DNA of 64,000 nt from contig VJWN01000039.1 of assembly GCA_007644065.1 (NCBI GenBank), positions 20,999 to 84,998 of the forward strand. The letters run 5' to 3'. Both the position numbers and the translations under genes were made by a program. The first letter of the stretch is position 1, and every line of letters begins with the position of its first letter. The stretch comes from Margaritispora aquatica. Its lineage: Eukaryota > Ascomycota > Leotiomycetes > Helotiales > Discinellaceae. Shown piece by piece: positions 45,125 to 56,094 of the stretch. The notes beneath the pieces are model-generated. The model was not told the DNA's origin, did no database searches, and saw only the letters and a program-made list of their open reading frames with translations.

Positions 45125-46429
45125 ATGGGTCGCGATAGCGGAAGCGGCTTTCATCCATTCAAAGGCAGAGTGTCTAAGCACTTTGGGGATTCGGTATGTC
45201 TTTCTCTCGCTTTTCGCAGGTTCCGGGCAAGTGGAATTGGTACAGCGACAGCAACAACACCTAGCCTTAGGTAGATGATGCGATGCACCGTGTTCAAGAT
45301 CTGCGACGTGGTGGTATGTTTTCTAATGCATTGCGATGGCTGACGAAGAGTTCGGTGGTCAAGCTGGCGCCTGATGATGCGTATTTGAGCTGTGAGTTAT
45401 TCCTGTGATGAATGCAGTGCTGCGAGTGAGGCTTGGGCTAATTGTTGTACTAGATTATGATGTACGCCGTAAGTCTGCTACAATTCTGCCGTGGGATTGG
45501 ATTGCAAAGAGGAGGCATAATGGCTGATCTTGGGAATAGTTACAAGAGAGGATGTGGATACGCTCAAGAACGACTGGCTGACTGATAATGTTCGTCCTCC
45601 TCCTCTTACTACTACTTCCATTGGCATACTAGCATCTAACTTCCTGGGCTTTAGACAATCGCATTTTGGGAAGAGTAGGGCGTTTCTCATTCCAACCTCA
45701 ATCGGAGCAATACTGACGTGTAAGATACCTCGAGCGCGAAGAACTCCGAAAATACCCTTCCTCTCACATCGTCCTCCTCCGACCGTCCATGGCATTCATG
45801 CTCATGCGCACGCCTGACCCCCTCACACTCAAAGACGCCCTTCCCGACTTCTCACGCACAACCCACATCTTCCTCCCCATAAACGACGCACACAATGTCT
45901 CTGTCGCGGAAGGCGGTTCACATTGGTCTCTCCTCCTTGTGTCTGTTGTCGATGGCGTGGCCTTCCACTACGACTCCCTCTCGCCCTCGAATTATAACGA
46001 GGCTAAGCTTGCGACAAATAAGATCATGATATTGTTGAATAGACAACTGAGGTTTATGAATCTAGAGGATAGCCCACAGCAGGAGAATAGCAGTGACTGT
46101 GGTGTTTATGTTTGTATCCAGATGCGGCATTTGTTGTTGAAAAGGCTGTTGTCGGCGAATCAGAGGGAGAAGGTTAGTATGAGTATGGGTGGTAAATTGG
46201 TTGATGCACATGGGGGAAGGAAGGAGATGCTGAAGACCATTGAGCAGTTTAGAAAAGAGGGAGAGAGAAGGAGATCGTGAGTTTCCCGTCCCTAATTGGG
46301 TGACATTTCATGTCGTATTGTAGCACATGTGCTAATAGTGTTTGCAGACATGATGAGACATCAAGATCGTCGAGTCCGTTCGCAAAAGGCAAAAACGAAT
46401 CTCGAAGTCCACCACGGATCGACTCTTGA
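45125..46429 (+). CDS. Ulp1-family cysteine protease, NEP1/SENP8-like (deneddylase)
   Basis: Seven exons: 45125-45193, 45271-45391, 45454-45468, 45540-45589, 45655-45674, 45725-46276, 46348-46429 (302 residues). Exons of 15 and 20 nt are supported because the joined peptide reads Y-L-S-Y-Y-D-V-R-L-T-R-E-D-V and then I-A-F-W-E-E-Y-L-E-R-E, continuous in family terms. The enzyme class removes Nedd8 (Rub1) or SUMO from targets. Catalytic His is in G-S-H-W-S-L-L-L, Asp in F-H-Y-D-S-L, Gln in the Q-E-N-S-S segment, and Cys in S-D-C-G-V-Y-V-C. The small single-domain size fits NEP1/SENP8 better than SUMO proteases. The C-terminus is Ser/Arg-rich. After the TGA the same frame stays open for 40 more codons of coding-like character. 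Confidence 0.9.
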
Positions 46430-47508
46430 GCTGGTCTTGGTTCGTCTTCGCTTGAAGATCGATCACACGCGGATTTCACTAGGCGCGAATGGGAGAGAGA
46501 GGCAACGATTGAGAAAGCGGATTGGAGACAAGCACGGCGCTTGGAGTTATGACATGATGATTTATGATGGATGGGCTTGCAAGAAGCAAAAATTGGAGCT
46601 GGATTATGGCCTCTTTCCATTCGCCATCATGGGATCAACTTTTGTGGTTTTGGAATCCTTCGGAGGTATAAATCTTATAGTCCCCAGAAAGTTGACATGT
46701 GTTGCATGGGGATGTTTTTGCTCAACCCACAGCAGGTTTGCAGAGCTTTGGCTTGTTTTAGTAGAAAGCGAGACACAAAGATCTTCAGTGGATTGCGGAT
46801 AGTGTCTTTCATATGATCTTGGCACGTTTCATGTTTCAAATATTCCCCGGTGATCAGATCGTCTCGTGTCTGATGCCCTATAGTATTGGCAACATCACCT
46901 CGCTACCAATATTGATACCCCTTTTCCCTCGCTTTGTCGCCAACCTGATCAATAATAGTCTCAAGTCGCGGAGACTCAAGACCAAACAAATCAGCAGCAC
47001 TCCCATGCTCTCAGACATGTTGGTAGTCGTACGTGAAGACATCCCATAACTCATCAGACTATCATCAGCCAAAAGCCAAAGGAGGTCCCAGCACTGCACC
47101 GGAGGATGAGATAGAGTTAGAGTGCCATGCAGATTACTGACTACCGATGGAGCTAGGCCAGGTTTGTGTTTACGTCATTTCTGGGGTTTGTTTTATATCA
47201 CGGAGCTTTTCTCCTCGAGGATTATGTTTCATCTTTTGATTTTGTTTCTTTTATTTACTCACATAGTTTTCTTGACTTTGGCATAGGATCTATTGAAACG
47301 GGATAACGAGTTCCCCTCTAAGCTTGTTCGCTAATCGATAACCCACTTCAATATAATACAACGCCTCACTATCAGAATCATATACACAAGATACACCACA
47401 GCTCCAAAGTGGTCTTCTCTTTTTCATCGGAAACTCATCCCAACTCGTCCCATCTCCTCACACACAGAACCTCATACCCCCACTCACTCACCGACTCACT
47501 AACACACA
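46430..47508. other. Intergenic, no gene recognised
   Basis: About 1.08 kb. The first 120 bp continue the protease frame beyond its stop. Other open frames overlap and lack support. The right end is C/A-rich, as expected just before the next gene. Confidence 0.4.
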
Positions 47509-49034
47509 ATGCCGCCCCCAATCCTCCGCCCCTCTCTCACCAGTATACCTACATCCATTGCCACCGTCTCCATCGGCACGCCCGCCACCCCACTAGCCGA
47601 AAAACTCTCCGCCATCTCCGCTGCATGGTTCACGTCCATCGAGCTCGGGTTTCCAGACCTCATGTCGTTCGCAGCGACGTTCCACAATAGGAAGGTAGGC
47701 GAGGCCGAGTATGGCGCCCTATGTGAGGCCGCGAGCGAGGTGCGCATGATGTGCCGGCGGGAGAATCTGGGCATTATGATGTTACAGCCGTTTGCGAATT
47801 TCGAGGGCTGGCCGAGGGAGGCCGTGAATGGTGCGGGATCAAATGGGAACGGGAATGGAAAGAGTGCAAACGGGGCTAATGGAAGGGAGAGGAACAAGGC
47901 GTTTGCGAGGGCCAAGGGCTGGATCAGGATCATGGAGGCGTTGGGAACGGAGATGTTGCAGGTTGGGAGTAGTGACTCCGAGGGCATCAGTGGGGATGAG
48001 AGGGTGTTGGCGGGGGATTTGGCGGAGTTGGCGGATATGTTGGCTGAGAAGGGGTTTAGGGTTGCGTATGAGAATTGGTGTTGGGCTACGCGTGCGGTTC
48101 GTCTTTCTTCTTCTCCTTCTTTAATATTCATTTTCTCGCGGTCTTTAGGCTCTTGTTGGGTTAGGGAAGCCATGCTGTTACTTCGGATTCATCTCATTTT
48201 TTGGTTCTCGCTTCTCCTCTTCTACTTTTCATTGCTCCCATCACTGCTTCAGTCAAGCGAGATGGATCGGAGAGTAAGAACAAAGTGAACAAAGTCTTGC
48301 CTCTTTCACGTCTCAGTTGAAAATACAAGCTAACCTCCCTCCTCCCACCAACAGCCAACATGGCGCTCCGTTTGCCATCTCGTCGCGCTCGCCAACCGAC
48401 CCAACCTAGGTCTATGCCTCGATACCTTCCAGCTCCTCGGATCCGAGTACGCGGACCCCACCACGCCCTCCGGATACGCTGCCAATGCACCCTTCCAGTC
48501 ACTGCAAGCTTCGCTCCAGGCCTCGCTGCTTGAACTCACGGCCACGATACCAGCTGAGAAGATCTACGTCCTCCAGATTAGCGATGCATGGAAACCGCCG
48601 TTGCCGTTGAGTCGGGAACTGGGTAGAGATGGGCTGAGGCCGAAGGGAAGGTGGAGTCATGATTTTAGACCGTGTCCGTTTCAGGGGGGGTATTTGAGTA
48701 GGGAGTGTGTGGATGTTACGAGGGCTGTGTTGGGTGAGTTTTCTCTCTTCTTTCTCGCTCTCTTTTGTTCGGCTTGGAAGTCTGGCCTGGTATTGATGTT
48801 CGATCCTTTATCCTGCATTCTGCATTAAGCGAATAAACAAAAGACTAACCCGACGTAGCAACAGGCGTACGTTCATCTTGTTACTTTAGCATAGAAGTGT
48901 TCGATGGTGGACCAGAGGGTAAGGAGGACCGAGAGCAGGATTTGGAGAAGTTCTGTAGGCGCGCTAAGAAGAGTCTTGAGAGGTTGCTGGATGAGTGTGC
49001 CGTGAGTTCTGTGAATGGAAGTGGACGGCGGTGA
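47509..49034 (+). CDS. 3-dehydroshikimate dehydratase (sugar-phosphate-isomerase-like TIM barrel)
   Basis: Three exons: 47509-48096, 48355-48733, 48859-49034 (380 residues). Introns of 258 and 125 nt are longer than others here. The enzyme converts 3-dehydroshikimate to protocatechuate, linking quinate or shikimate use to aromatic ring cleavage; fungal orthologues are qa-4/qutC. Seen: S-I-E-L-G-F-P-D near the start; L-Q-P-F-A-N-F-E-G-W; R-A-K-G-W-I-R-I-M-E; A-Y-E-N-W-C-W with a metal-ligand Glu; G-L-C-L-D-T-F-Q with Asp; H-D-F-R-P-C-P-F-Q-G-G with His; F-S-I-E-V-F-D with the last Glu. All four metal ligands are present. No quinate transporter, quinate dehydrogenase or regulator is adjacent, so it is a lone gene here. 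Confidence 0.87.
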
Positions 49035-49464
49035 GTGGATGTTGTTTTGAGTTTGATTGTAGCCGAGTGTGTGGGACGTGTGTAGGCCTTTCTAAATGTC
49101 TATGAGAAGGAGGGTGTAGATAATGCTGCTTGAATAGGTAAGTTTTCAGTTCGCGGTACTTTTACTTGGGTTGTAAATTATGGGTGGTTTAATCATATAG
49201 TTTGCTTGGCAGAAAGTCGAGCAATAGACAGCAGAGCAATCTTTTGATTATCAGCGCTTTTAGAGACTTGCTCTTACTTACTTAACATTCTCAACCTGGC
49301 AAATGATAGTAGAATATTTCTTCTTTGGAGATTTCTCCACGTCTTTTCGTCACCAGATGATTTCAGGCTCAGAAACATAGCTCCAATGCTCCAAACTCCA
49401 GCAATGCCGCAAACCACCCGCAAAAACCTTGAACGCCTAACCAACCACCTTCATCATGCAACAC
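49035..49464. other. Intergenic between convergent dehydratase and SLX9 genes
   Basis: About 430 bp expected to hold two 3' ends. No feature recognised. Confidence 0.5.
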
Positions 49465-50076
49465 TCATTCCTTCGTCTTCACGAATCCAGGATGTTTCTC
49501 CATCGTCGCCTCAGCAAACGCTCTCAATGCTGCGAACCTCGAAGTCGTCGTAATCTGTGTAGCCGGTGCCTGTCCCTCCACCATCGGCTCAGTAGTAGTC
49601 GCAGCAACTTCCTTGACACCCATAATCTGTGCCAAGTTCCTTCCAAACCTCTCCCTCTCCACCCGTTCCAACTTCTCCTTACGCTTCAACACGCCCGGTT
49701 TACTGCCCAAACTCTTCGCTTTCTTCACCATTCCACTTCCTTTCTCCTGTGCAATCAAGCTCTCTACATCGGGTAACGCATCGGCGAGTCCCTCCAAATT
49801 TGCGACAAGCTTCTTGTTGGGTCTTCGGCGCTTCAAGGGCTTGGTGTGCGATTTCGTGATCCGCGAGAGGAAGGATTGGGACTTGATGGTCTGTTTGTCT
49901 TTCTTGGAGTTGATGAATGAGGGAGAGATGATGGCGCCGGGTCGGTGGGCAGGTGGTGCGTGTACGGTGGGTTTGGATGCTGTTTTGGCACGGATGGAAG
50001 GCCGTTTCTTGGGGGCTGTTGGGGCCTGGAGAGGTTAGCAGGGCTTAATTCAATGGGTAGAAGATTTGAATACCAT
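49465..50076 (-). CDS. SLX9: Ribosome biogenesis protein SLX9
   Basis: Two exons, 50076-50074 (the ATG alone) and 50025-49465; 187 residues. The intron follows the start codon directly (ATG|gtattc, branch tgctaac, acceptor ctccag), and the second exon then reads A-P-T-A-P-K-K-R-P, as in SLX9 N-termini. SLX9 works in the nucleolus in 40S pre-rRNA processing and export. Diagnostic sequence: F-L-S-R-I-T-K, K-P-L-K-R-R-R-P-N-K-K-L-V-A-N-L-E-G-L-A-D, then a conserved C-terminal block starting R-x-R-F-G-R-N-L-A-Q-I-M-G and ending with F-A-A-L-R-A-F. The protein is very basic, as expected. Confidence 0.9.
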
Positions 50077-50471
50077 TTTGATATTCGTATGTAGTCAATT
50101 GGTGCTGGACTTGGATTTTGTTTGTAATCTGATATCGTCGTTGCAGTCGAGAATTCGATGTGAATAATAATATTTCGAGCTGCCGAAATCTGCCCCGCGC
50201 TAGACTTTATTTGGCTTTCCACTTGTACCAGTTCACCGCCTTAGTCTCAAGGTGGATCCCCCACTCAGCCTCAGCCTCATCCTCATCCTCATCCTCAGTC
50301 TCATCTCATCTACTAAGCTTGTTGCCTTCTCAGCCTCCATAAATATAAATCCTTCGTGACGACAACTTTTAGGTTGCGTCGACTATAAGTTCACTCAGTC
50401 TTCTTTGTTCGAACTTGACATATTAAGTCGATTCTTCTTTTATAACAGACACACTCGCTCGCTCACTCAAC
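50077..50471. other. Divergent promoter region between SLX9 and a 2EXR gene
   Basis: About 395 bp. A degenerate ctcatc-type run (tcagcctcatcctcatcctc...) occurs near 50,265-50,310. The region should hold both promoters. No gene recognised. Confidence 0.5.
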
Positions 50472-51227
50472 ATGGATATCTCAATGTCAGATTCACCTTC
50501 AGCCTCACCAGGACCCCTTACAAAATTCACACTCTTCCCTCAACTTCCCTCGGAACTCCGTCTCAAGATATGGTCTCACCTACTAAACGAGCCTCGTCTG
50601 ATCAAAGTCACATCAAGTCAATGGAATTGGCGCAATCCATATGCTTCGTCCGGGTGGTCCACTACCAAGACACCTGTTCCCCTCGCACTTCATATATGCC
50701 CCGAATCAAGACAAGAAGCTCTCAAAGTCTACCAACTAGCTTTTGGCTCTCCCTTTTGTCCACCAAAAGTATATATCAACTTCGAGCTCGACACTGTCCG
50801 ATTTGGTGACGGACCAGGCATCACTCCAATCTCTCTTTCTCTCAATGGAACCTCATCGGCACTATCTCATATAGACCCCTGCGACTATAAACTCGACATC
50901 TTCCTTGGTGGTGGGCCACATGGAGCCAATGATGCCGAGAGGATTGAGCGCTTGGTGCTTGATTGTCATGAGAGCATTTATGATCGTCGGAACTTTTGCT
51001 GGGACGAGATTCGCATGTTTACAGGATTGAAAGATCTTACATTGCTGTGCTGGGAGCCAGGCTTTGTCATGAGCCAGTTGATCGTGCAGTACAATGCTAC
51101 AATGAGGAGGGTTAAGGAGGTCCATCCTGAGTGGGTTGTTCCGAGGGTGAGGGTTTTGGGCATGATGCCTCGTGCAGAGAATTTTGGTATGTTGGAGGAG
51201 GGGGCTGAGTTTGTGCCATTGGTGTAA
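50472..51227 (+). CDS. 2EXR-domain protein
   Basis: Single exon, 251 residues from an ATG in good context (aacATGg). The family start is F-T-L-F-P-Q-L-P-S-E-L-R-L-K-I-W (about 20-35), followed by E-P-R-L-I-K-V, L-A-L-H-I-C-P-E-S-R-Q-E-A-L near 70 and V-Y-I-N-F-E-L-D-T-V-R-F-G near 105, which are typical 2EXR landmarks. The remainder is less conserved and contains an R-I-E-R-L-V-L-D-C helix. Function is not established for the family. It is the third member in the window, and more similar in motif pattern to the gene at 12.3 kb than to that at 9.9 kb. Confidence 0.85.
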   Translation: MDISMSDSPSASPGPLTKFTLFPQLPSELRLKIWSHLLNEPRLIKVTSSQWNWRNPYASSGWSTTKTPVPLALHICPESRQEALKVYQLAFGSPFCPPKVYINFELDTVRFGDGPGITPISLSLNGTSSALSHIDPCDYKLDIFLGGGPHGANDAERIERLVLDCHESIYDRRNFCWDEIRMFTGLKDLTLLCWEPGFVMSQLIVQYNATMRRVKEVHPEWVVPRVRVLGMMPRAENFGMLEEGAEFVPLV

Positions 51228-51681
51228 CAGTGCGGCCTCTGTGAGTGTATTCCTGACTTTATATTATCTACCACTTACTAACCATATCGTAGTTTTGCTA
51301 TTACTTGCAGATACATTTCTGGCTGGGGAAAGTTAGAGCAACCTTCATCTATTGGTTGACCGACAGCTGGCTAAGCGAGATCGTTTTACACTTTCGTACT
51401 AGAATAGATATCTTGATGGCAACCTCCATCATTCATGTCCATTTTGTCTACAGGTTTAGACGATAGTTCACAGGCTCCTTGACTTCTATTCTGTTTGCGG
51501 TGGTAGACCTCCACCAAGTCCTTTTACCAACCGAGCCCAAACAACAAAGAACCTTTGTGCTTCCATCTCAAGAACACACATAACAACTCTTCATTCAAAG
51601 AAGTTACTCACTCAATGTTTGATAGTGGATTATCACCAACACCTAATTTACCACGCCGACATCAACTGTCCCAGCACCATC
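51228..51681. other. Intergenic
   Basis: About 450 bp between same-strand genes; the open frame of the next gene extends upstream to a TTG, which I reject as start. No other feature. Confidence 0.45.
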
Positions 51682-52692
51682 ATGGCCACCACAACCCCAC
51701 TCCTACCCTCACGTTCCGCCTCCTTCTACCTCAAATCCTTAAGCCTCATCCCCCCAACCAAACAAACATCCTTCTCCCAAGCCGACCCTGACTCATCCGA
51801 AATTCCTACCAACGAATCATCCATATCTCCAAAATCCAAATCTCCCCTCTCAGCCAATCAGCCCATCACACCAACACCAACACCACCATGCTCACCACCA
51901 CCTATCCCCCAAACAACCGAAGTCCTCTCCTCGCAACGAACCTGGAACGCCAACCGCTCGCCGCCCAAGCCGCATCCCGAGCCCCCTTCTTTCTCCCCCT
52001 CGCCTTTCACCTCCCCATTCTCAACCAAGAAGCCAAAACCACCGCCATTCGATCTCAGCTCTACAGCCCCACCGGCCCAACGAGACGGAGGAAGTGGAAG
52101 AGCCGACTCCCCCTCTTGGCCACGCACCAGCAAAAACGACCTACCAAAGTTAAGCCCCAGGTCTTTCCTCGCTAAGGTTTTGAACGTCAAGAGCACATGT
52201 GCGGCGGAAGGGGCATGGGCGCACGGTTCGAGCAGTCATGCTGGCTCTGATAGAACCACAATCAACAGCGGTAGTCCACAAAGTCACAAATCAAGCAACA
52301 CTTCCATTCCCAGCCCGGAATCAGGATCGGGCAGCAGTCCGACTTTTTATTCTGACTCTCTACTTCCCTCGTATGACTTCACCGCTCTTGAGGCGGTGAC
52401 GACGTGGTTGCTGCATACGGTCTTCGGCTTCAATCCCGCGCCAAATCCGAGGTTGGTTACTAAGCTGCAGGAATGGGCTTCTAACAATACCAGTGCGACT
52501 AATGCCCGTGGGGAAGAGTACCTCTGGATGCTGAAGCTCATGCAGCAGCAGCGGAAGCGCGATGCTTTGCTTGGGTTTATTGCGGGGTGCTTAGTGTGTC
52601 TGGTTGTGGGGGTGGTGGGTGAGGTTTTGTTTGGGGCGTTGGCGGGAGATTGGGAGGAAGGGGTTTGGGAGACGGTTGTGCGGTCTTTGTAG
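51682..52692 (+). CDS. Ser/Pro-rich protein with C-terminal membrane anchor
   Basis: Single exon, 336 residues from ATG 51682. About residues 1-225 are low complexity, rich in S, P, T and K (P-T-P-T-P-P-C-S-P-P-P, P-K-P-P-P-F), expected to be disordered. A compact helical region follows (A-L-E-A-V-T-T-W-L-L-H-T-V-F-G, about 240-290), with E-E-Y-L-W-M-L-K-L-M-Q-Q-Q-R-K-R, then one hydrophobic helix (L-L-G-F-I-A-G-C-L-V-C-L-V-V-G-V-V) and a short tail. This topology fits a tail-anchored protein facing the cytosol. I do not recognise a named family. Confidence 0.7.
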   Translation: MATTTPLLPSRSASFYLKSLSLIPPTKQTSFSQADPDSSEIPTNESSISPKSKSPLSANQPITPTPTPPCSPPPIPQTTEVLSSQRTWNANRSPPKPHPEPPSFSPSPFTSPFSTKKPKPPPFDLSSTAPPAQRDGGSGRADSPSWPRTSKNDLPKLSPRSFLAKVLNVKSTCAAEGAWAHGSSSHAGSDRTTINSGSPQSHKSSNTSIPSPESGSGSSPTFYSDSLLPSYDFTALEAVTTWLLHTVFGFNPAPNPRLVTKLQEWASNNTSATNARGEEYLWMLKLMQQQRKRDALLGFIAGCLVCLVVGVVGEVLFGALAGDWEEGVWETVVRSL

Positions 52693-53204
52693 ATGATGGG
52701 TGATTGGTGGGTTGAAGTTGGTTTCCGTGGTGATAGTGGGCAAAAGGAGTGTTAAGATGTAGGTGCTGGGCGTTTTGGTATGGATATGGTTACTTGTTAG
52801 GGTGGTTTGTCATGAGGTGCTATCTGTTGAGTGGATCATGTTGAACAGTGACTATGAGCGAAGGTTCCAAGTGTTGAAGAAAACTCTGGATCATTTCAAT
52901 CTATCTTCCACCCTCCTGTTTGCATCGAACTAGCAACTAATAGACTTTCTCAATATCCACCTCAGGTCCAGTACATCTCCTGGATTGGCCCCCTTTATAT
53001 TCTTGCACTTCTTGTATATGAATGAGTTTTCGTAATGCATCCTCAACGCCTTGGACAAGTCTACCCCAACATGGTGCACATAATTTCACGTTATTACATG
53101 TCTATCAACGAAAAGGCATTATCTCCGCCTCCCATTCTCGTACGTAGCTTACACCAGACACGCCATACTCATTACACCTACCCTGCTATGCCTTACAGTA
53201 CTAG
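52693..53204. other. Intergenic up to the transposon insertion
   Basis: About 510 bp of ordinary composition, the last before the AT-rich block. No gene recognised. Short frames near 53,035-53,238 run into the transposon end and are not coding. Confidence 0.45.
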
Positions 53205-53212
53205 GTCAAAAG
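53205..53212. repeat. Left target-site duplication, GTCAAAAG
   Basis: Eight bases immediately before the left inverted terminus, identical to the eight after the right terminus at 56087-56094. Eight-base duplications are characteristic of hAT-superfamily insertion. Confidence 0.85.
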
Positions 53213-56086
53213 CAGTGTTCGAAATTCGCCCGGGTTAACCCACTCAACCCGCTGGTTTTTGAGCTAGATATCTATCCGGCGATTTTTTTACGGGTTAGAT
53301 ATTACTAGTTTAAAAATTCCGAAATCCGGGTAAATCTAGCTTTTTGACATATATATTATTAGTAGGGAAACGAGGAAAATACTGAATTCTAATTGGCTAA
53401 AACGAGAAAAACACTAAATAATACAAAGCCTAGATATAAAAATCTACTATTAATCCCGATTCTCAAGAACCTAAACGCTATTTTTATTAAGCTTATACCG
53501 ATTCTCTTCTCTTTCTTCGGTAATATAAACTCCCTAACTTCTTAAGTATAAAATATAACAAATCATTTTACTTAAGATACGATTTCGTTTCGTAGAGATT
53601 AGATTACTAGCTTAACTAAATACTCTCTCTAAAGGCGTAGATATAGTAGGAATAGTAAGGTAGTCGCGCGCTATTTTATATATCGTAGGAAACTCGTATT
53701 ACTAACTCGTTATAAAAGCTCGTTATTCCTTAATAGTTATATCTACGCGAAGTATAGCTATAGAAAGCCACCGATTAAGCTCTATTATACCTATAGTTAG
53801 AACAACGCTAGCTTAACGATTAGCTATAAAGTTAGTAAAACTATACTAAGGGTTAATTCTCTACTCTTCTCTACCTCGTAGTTAGTTGATTATAGCTTTT
53901 TCGTCTATTAATTCGTCGGCGTCAATAGTAGTATTCTTAGCTTCTTGACGGTAGAATTCGCGAATAGCTACTTCTCGCCGTATATAATCACTAAAAACGC
54001 GTTGTATATACGCCTTAGCTAACTTGAAGTTAGACGCTTAAGTACCTCCTTTAGTATCGTAAAGATACTTAAAAAGAGTTAGCTTATAGCGAGGATCGTA
54101 TATTATTACAATAAAGGAATACCGTGTACGTATCGACTTCTAGTAGTACTCTTATATTATACTTTTAGCGGCCCGGACAGCTATTTTAAGTGTAGCTTAC
54201 TTATCCTAGATAATCTAAATATCGAGTTATCGAATAATATATAGGTAGTCTAGAACCGTATTATAAAGTGTAAGGTAGTAATCAGCCTACAAAGTAGTTA
54301 TAGACCTACGAAATATATCGAAAAACACTACTATCTCTTATAGAGTATTCTAATCTTTATTAGTAAGCGTTAGATTCTAACGTACCGATATATCCTAATT
54401 TTATATAATAAGAATAACCTTAATTGCTAGTATTATTAGAAGGAATACCGTCAATATAATATCTATAGAGTTCTAATGTATAGGTATATCGTATTATAGC
54501 TCTCGAAACTTGATTTCTAGAAGCTTATACTGTACCTTTAGATTTGCTCTCGGCGTTTTACGTATACGAAATAGTATACTTAAGAAACGGTACTTAAAGA
54601 ACGAAGATCTCTCTTTATTGTCTATAGCAACTACGCGGTTTACTTAATAGAGATAATAATAGCGATACTTATTAAGGTCTAACTTAATCGCTTTAAAAGC
54701 TAATTATACCGCGATATTATAGATATACGCTATATAACGGACGTCTCCTTCTAGCCTATTGAATCTAAAGAACTAGTATACTTAATCACGAGTCTCGAGA
54801 TCTACGTATCTATATATAATCTTATCTTTAAACTCCTCTAGTATAGTATTATTCGGACTAGCGTTATTATACGTGACGGAGATAATCGAGTATGTGATTT
54901 TGAACCGGTCTATAACCTTAATAAGCTCTTTGTAGAGATATACACTAGTGTATAAAGATTCGACTAGTTCGACGATATCGAGTATTAGAGATTCGGAGAT
55001 TCTATCTATCGTTCTATAATACGCCGTAACTACGATATAATCAAGCTTATTGTTCCCTGCCTACGTATCTATTATTAGCGTAATTCTTTCTTTTAAATTA
55101 ACGTATTGTTAGAGAGTCGAGAAGATCAAATCAAAGCTAACTTCGAAACGAGTAGTAAGATCCTTCTTAAGTAGATAACTCAAAATCCTAGGGTATACTA
55201 GCTATAGGAAGCTAAATAGAGCTTTAGTCTCTAGTTACTCTATAAGTAAAAAAAAGAGATTGTTCTTAATAACAAACTTAAGTAGAATACGTCTAAACGT
55301 TTCCTCTTTTGTCTATTCCGATAAAGGCTTTTTAAAGAACGGTATCTTTACTATAGTATTAGCCGTTACTAGAGCAGTAGCTTGTACTAATATAATAGGT
55401 ATTCCAGGGTGTTTTTTATTGTAGTACCTTTTATAGTTATTCGTTTTTAATAGCTACCTTTTGATCTGTTTTAGCTATATTCCGTAATCTAGCTAAGTAT
55501 AGTATATTGTTATCTAGTCGTCTTTTCTAGGCTCGTTGATTACTTTCCGTCGATATAAAGGAGATATACCTATAAATATATATAACGTTGTTTCTTTTAA
55601 TAGAGGAGCTTTGTATCGACGTAGAGGAGAAAGCTAATAATCGTTATTAGAAGTACTAGAGCGATTCCGTTTTAAAGGCGATACTAATCTTAAAACTAGT
55701 AGGGATAATAGGATAATAATCGTAGGTATTTGTATAGAAGCTTAGAAAGGTAAAGAAGTCTATTAAGGTAATATAATAGTAGATAAAACTAGCTTAGTTC
55801 GTAATACTAGTAAAGGTATTTATAGATAGTAAAAATTCGAATAATAGTATATCCTTATAGATTCTAGATAGATCTAAGTTCGAAAAGCGGGGTAGATTAC
55901 GTTTATTTACGGCTTCTTATTAGCTAGCGGAGCGTATTTATATTATTCCGTAAATACCCGGGTCGACCCGAATAAATCCGGATACCCTTCGAAATTTTGG
56001 GTATCTATCCTATAAATATCACCTAGGTCGGGTACTTACCCGACTACCCCTCTGGGTCGACCCGGGTCGACCCATTTCGAACACTA
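53213..56086. mobile_element. RIP-degraded hAT-type DNA transposon, 2874 bp
   Basis: The left end begins CAGTGTTCGAAAT and the right end closes with ATTTCGAACACTA, so the terminal inverted repeats match over 12 of 13 bases; the last base should be G and reads A, a RIP-type change. Both ends are followed inward by GC-rich CCGGGTT/GGGTCGACCC-like subterminal motifs. The target duplication is perfect. CAGTG-type ends, 8-bp duplication and this size fit hAT elements. The interior is AT-rich, with almost no CpA or TpG, and holds no open frame worth the name, so the transposase is destroyed. I could not align the interior to a transposase by eye, so the superfamily call rests on the ends. Confidence 0.8.
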
Positions 56087-56094
56087 GTCAAAAG
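56087..56094. repeat. Right target-site duplication, GTCAAAAG
   Basis: Identical to the eight bases at the left end of the hAT-type element, followed by unrelated flank. Confidence 0.85.

Noticed and set aside
46296..46802. 168-codon frame downstream of the protease
   Set aside because: It overlaps the protease's last exon in another frame and has no coherent composition.
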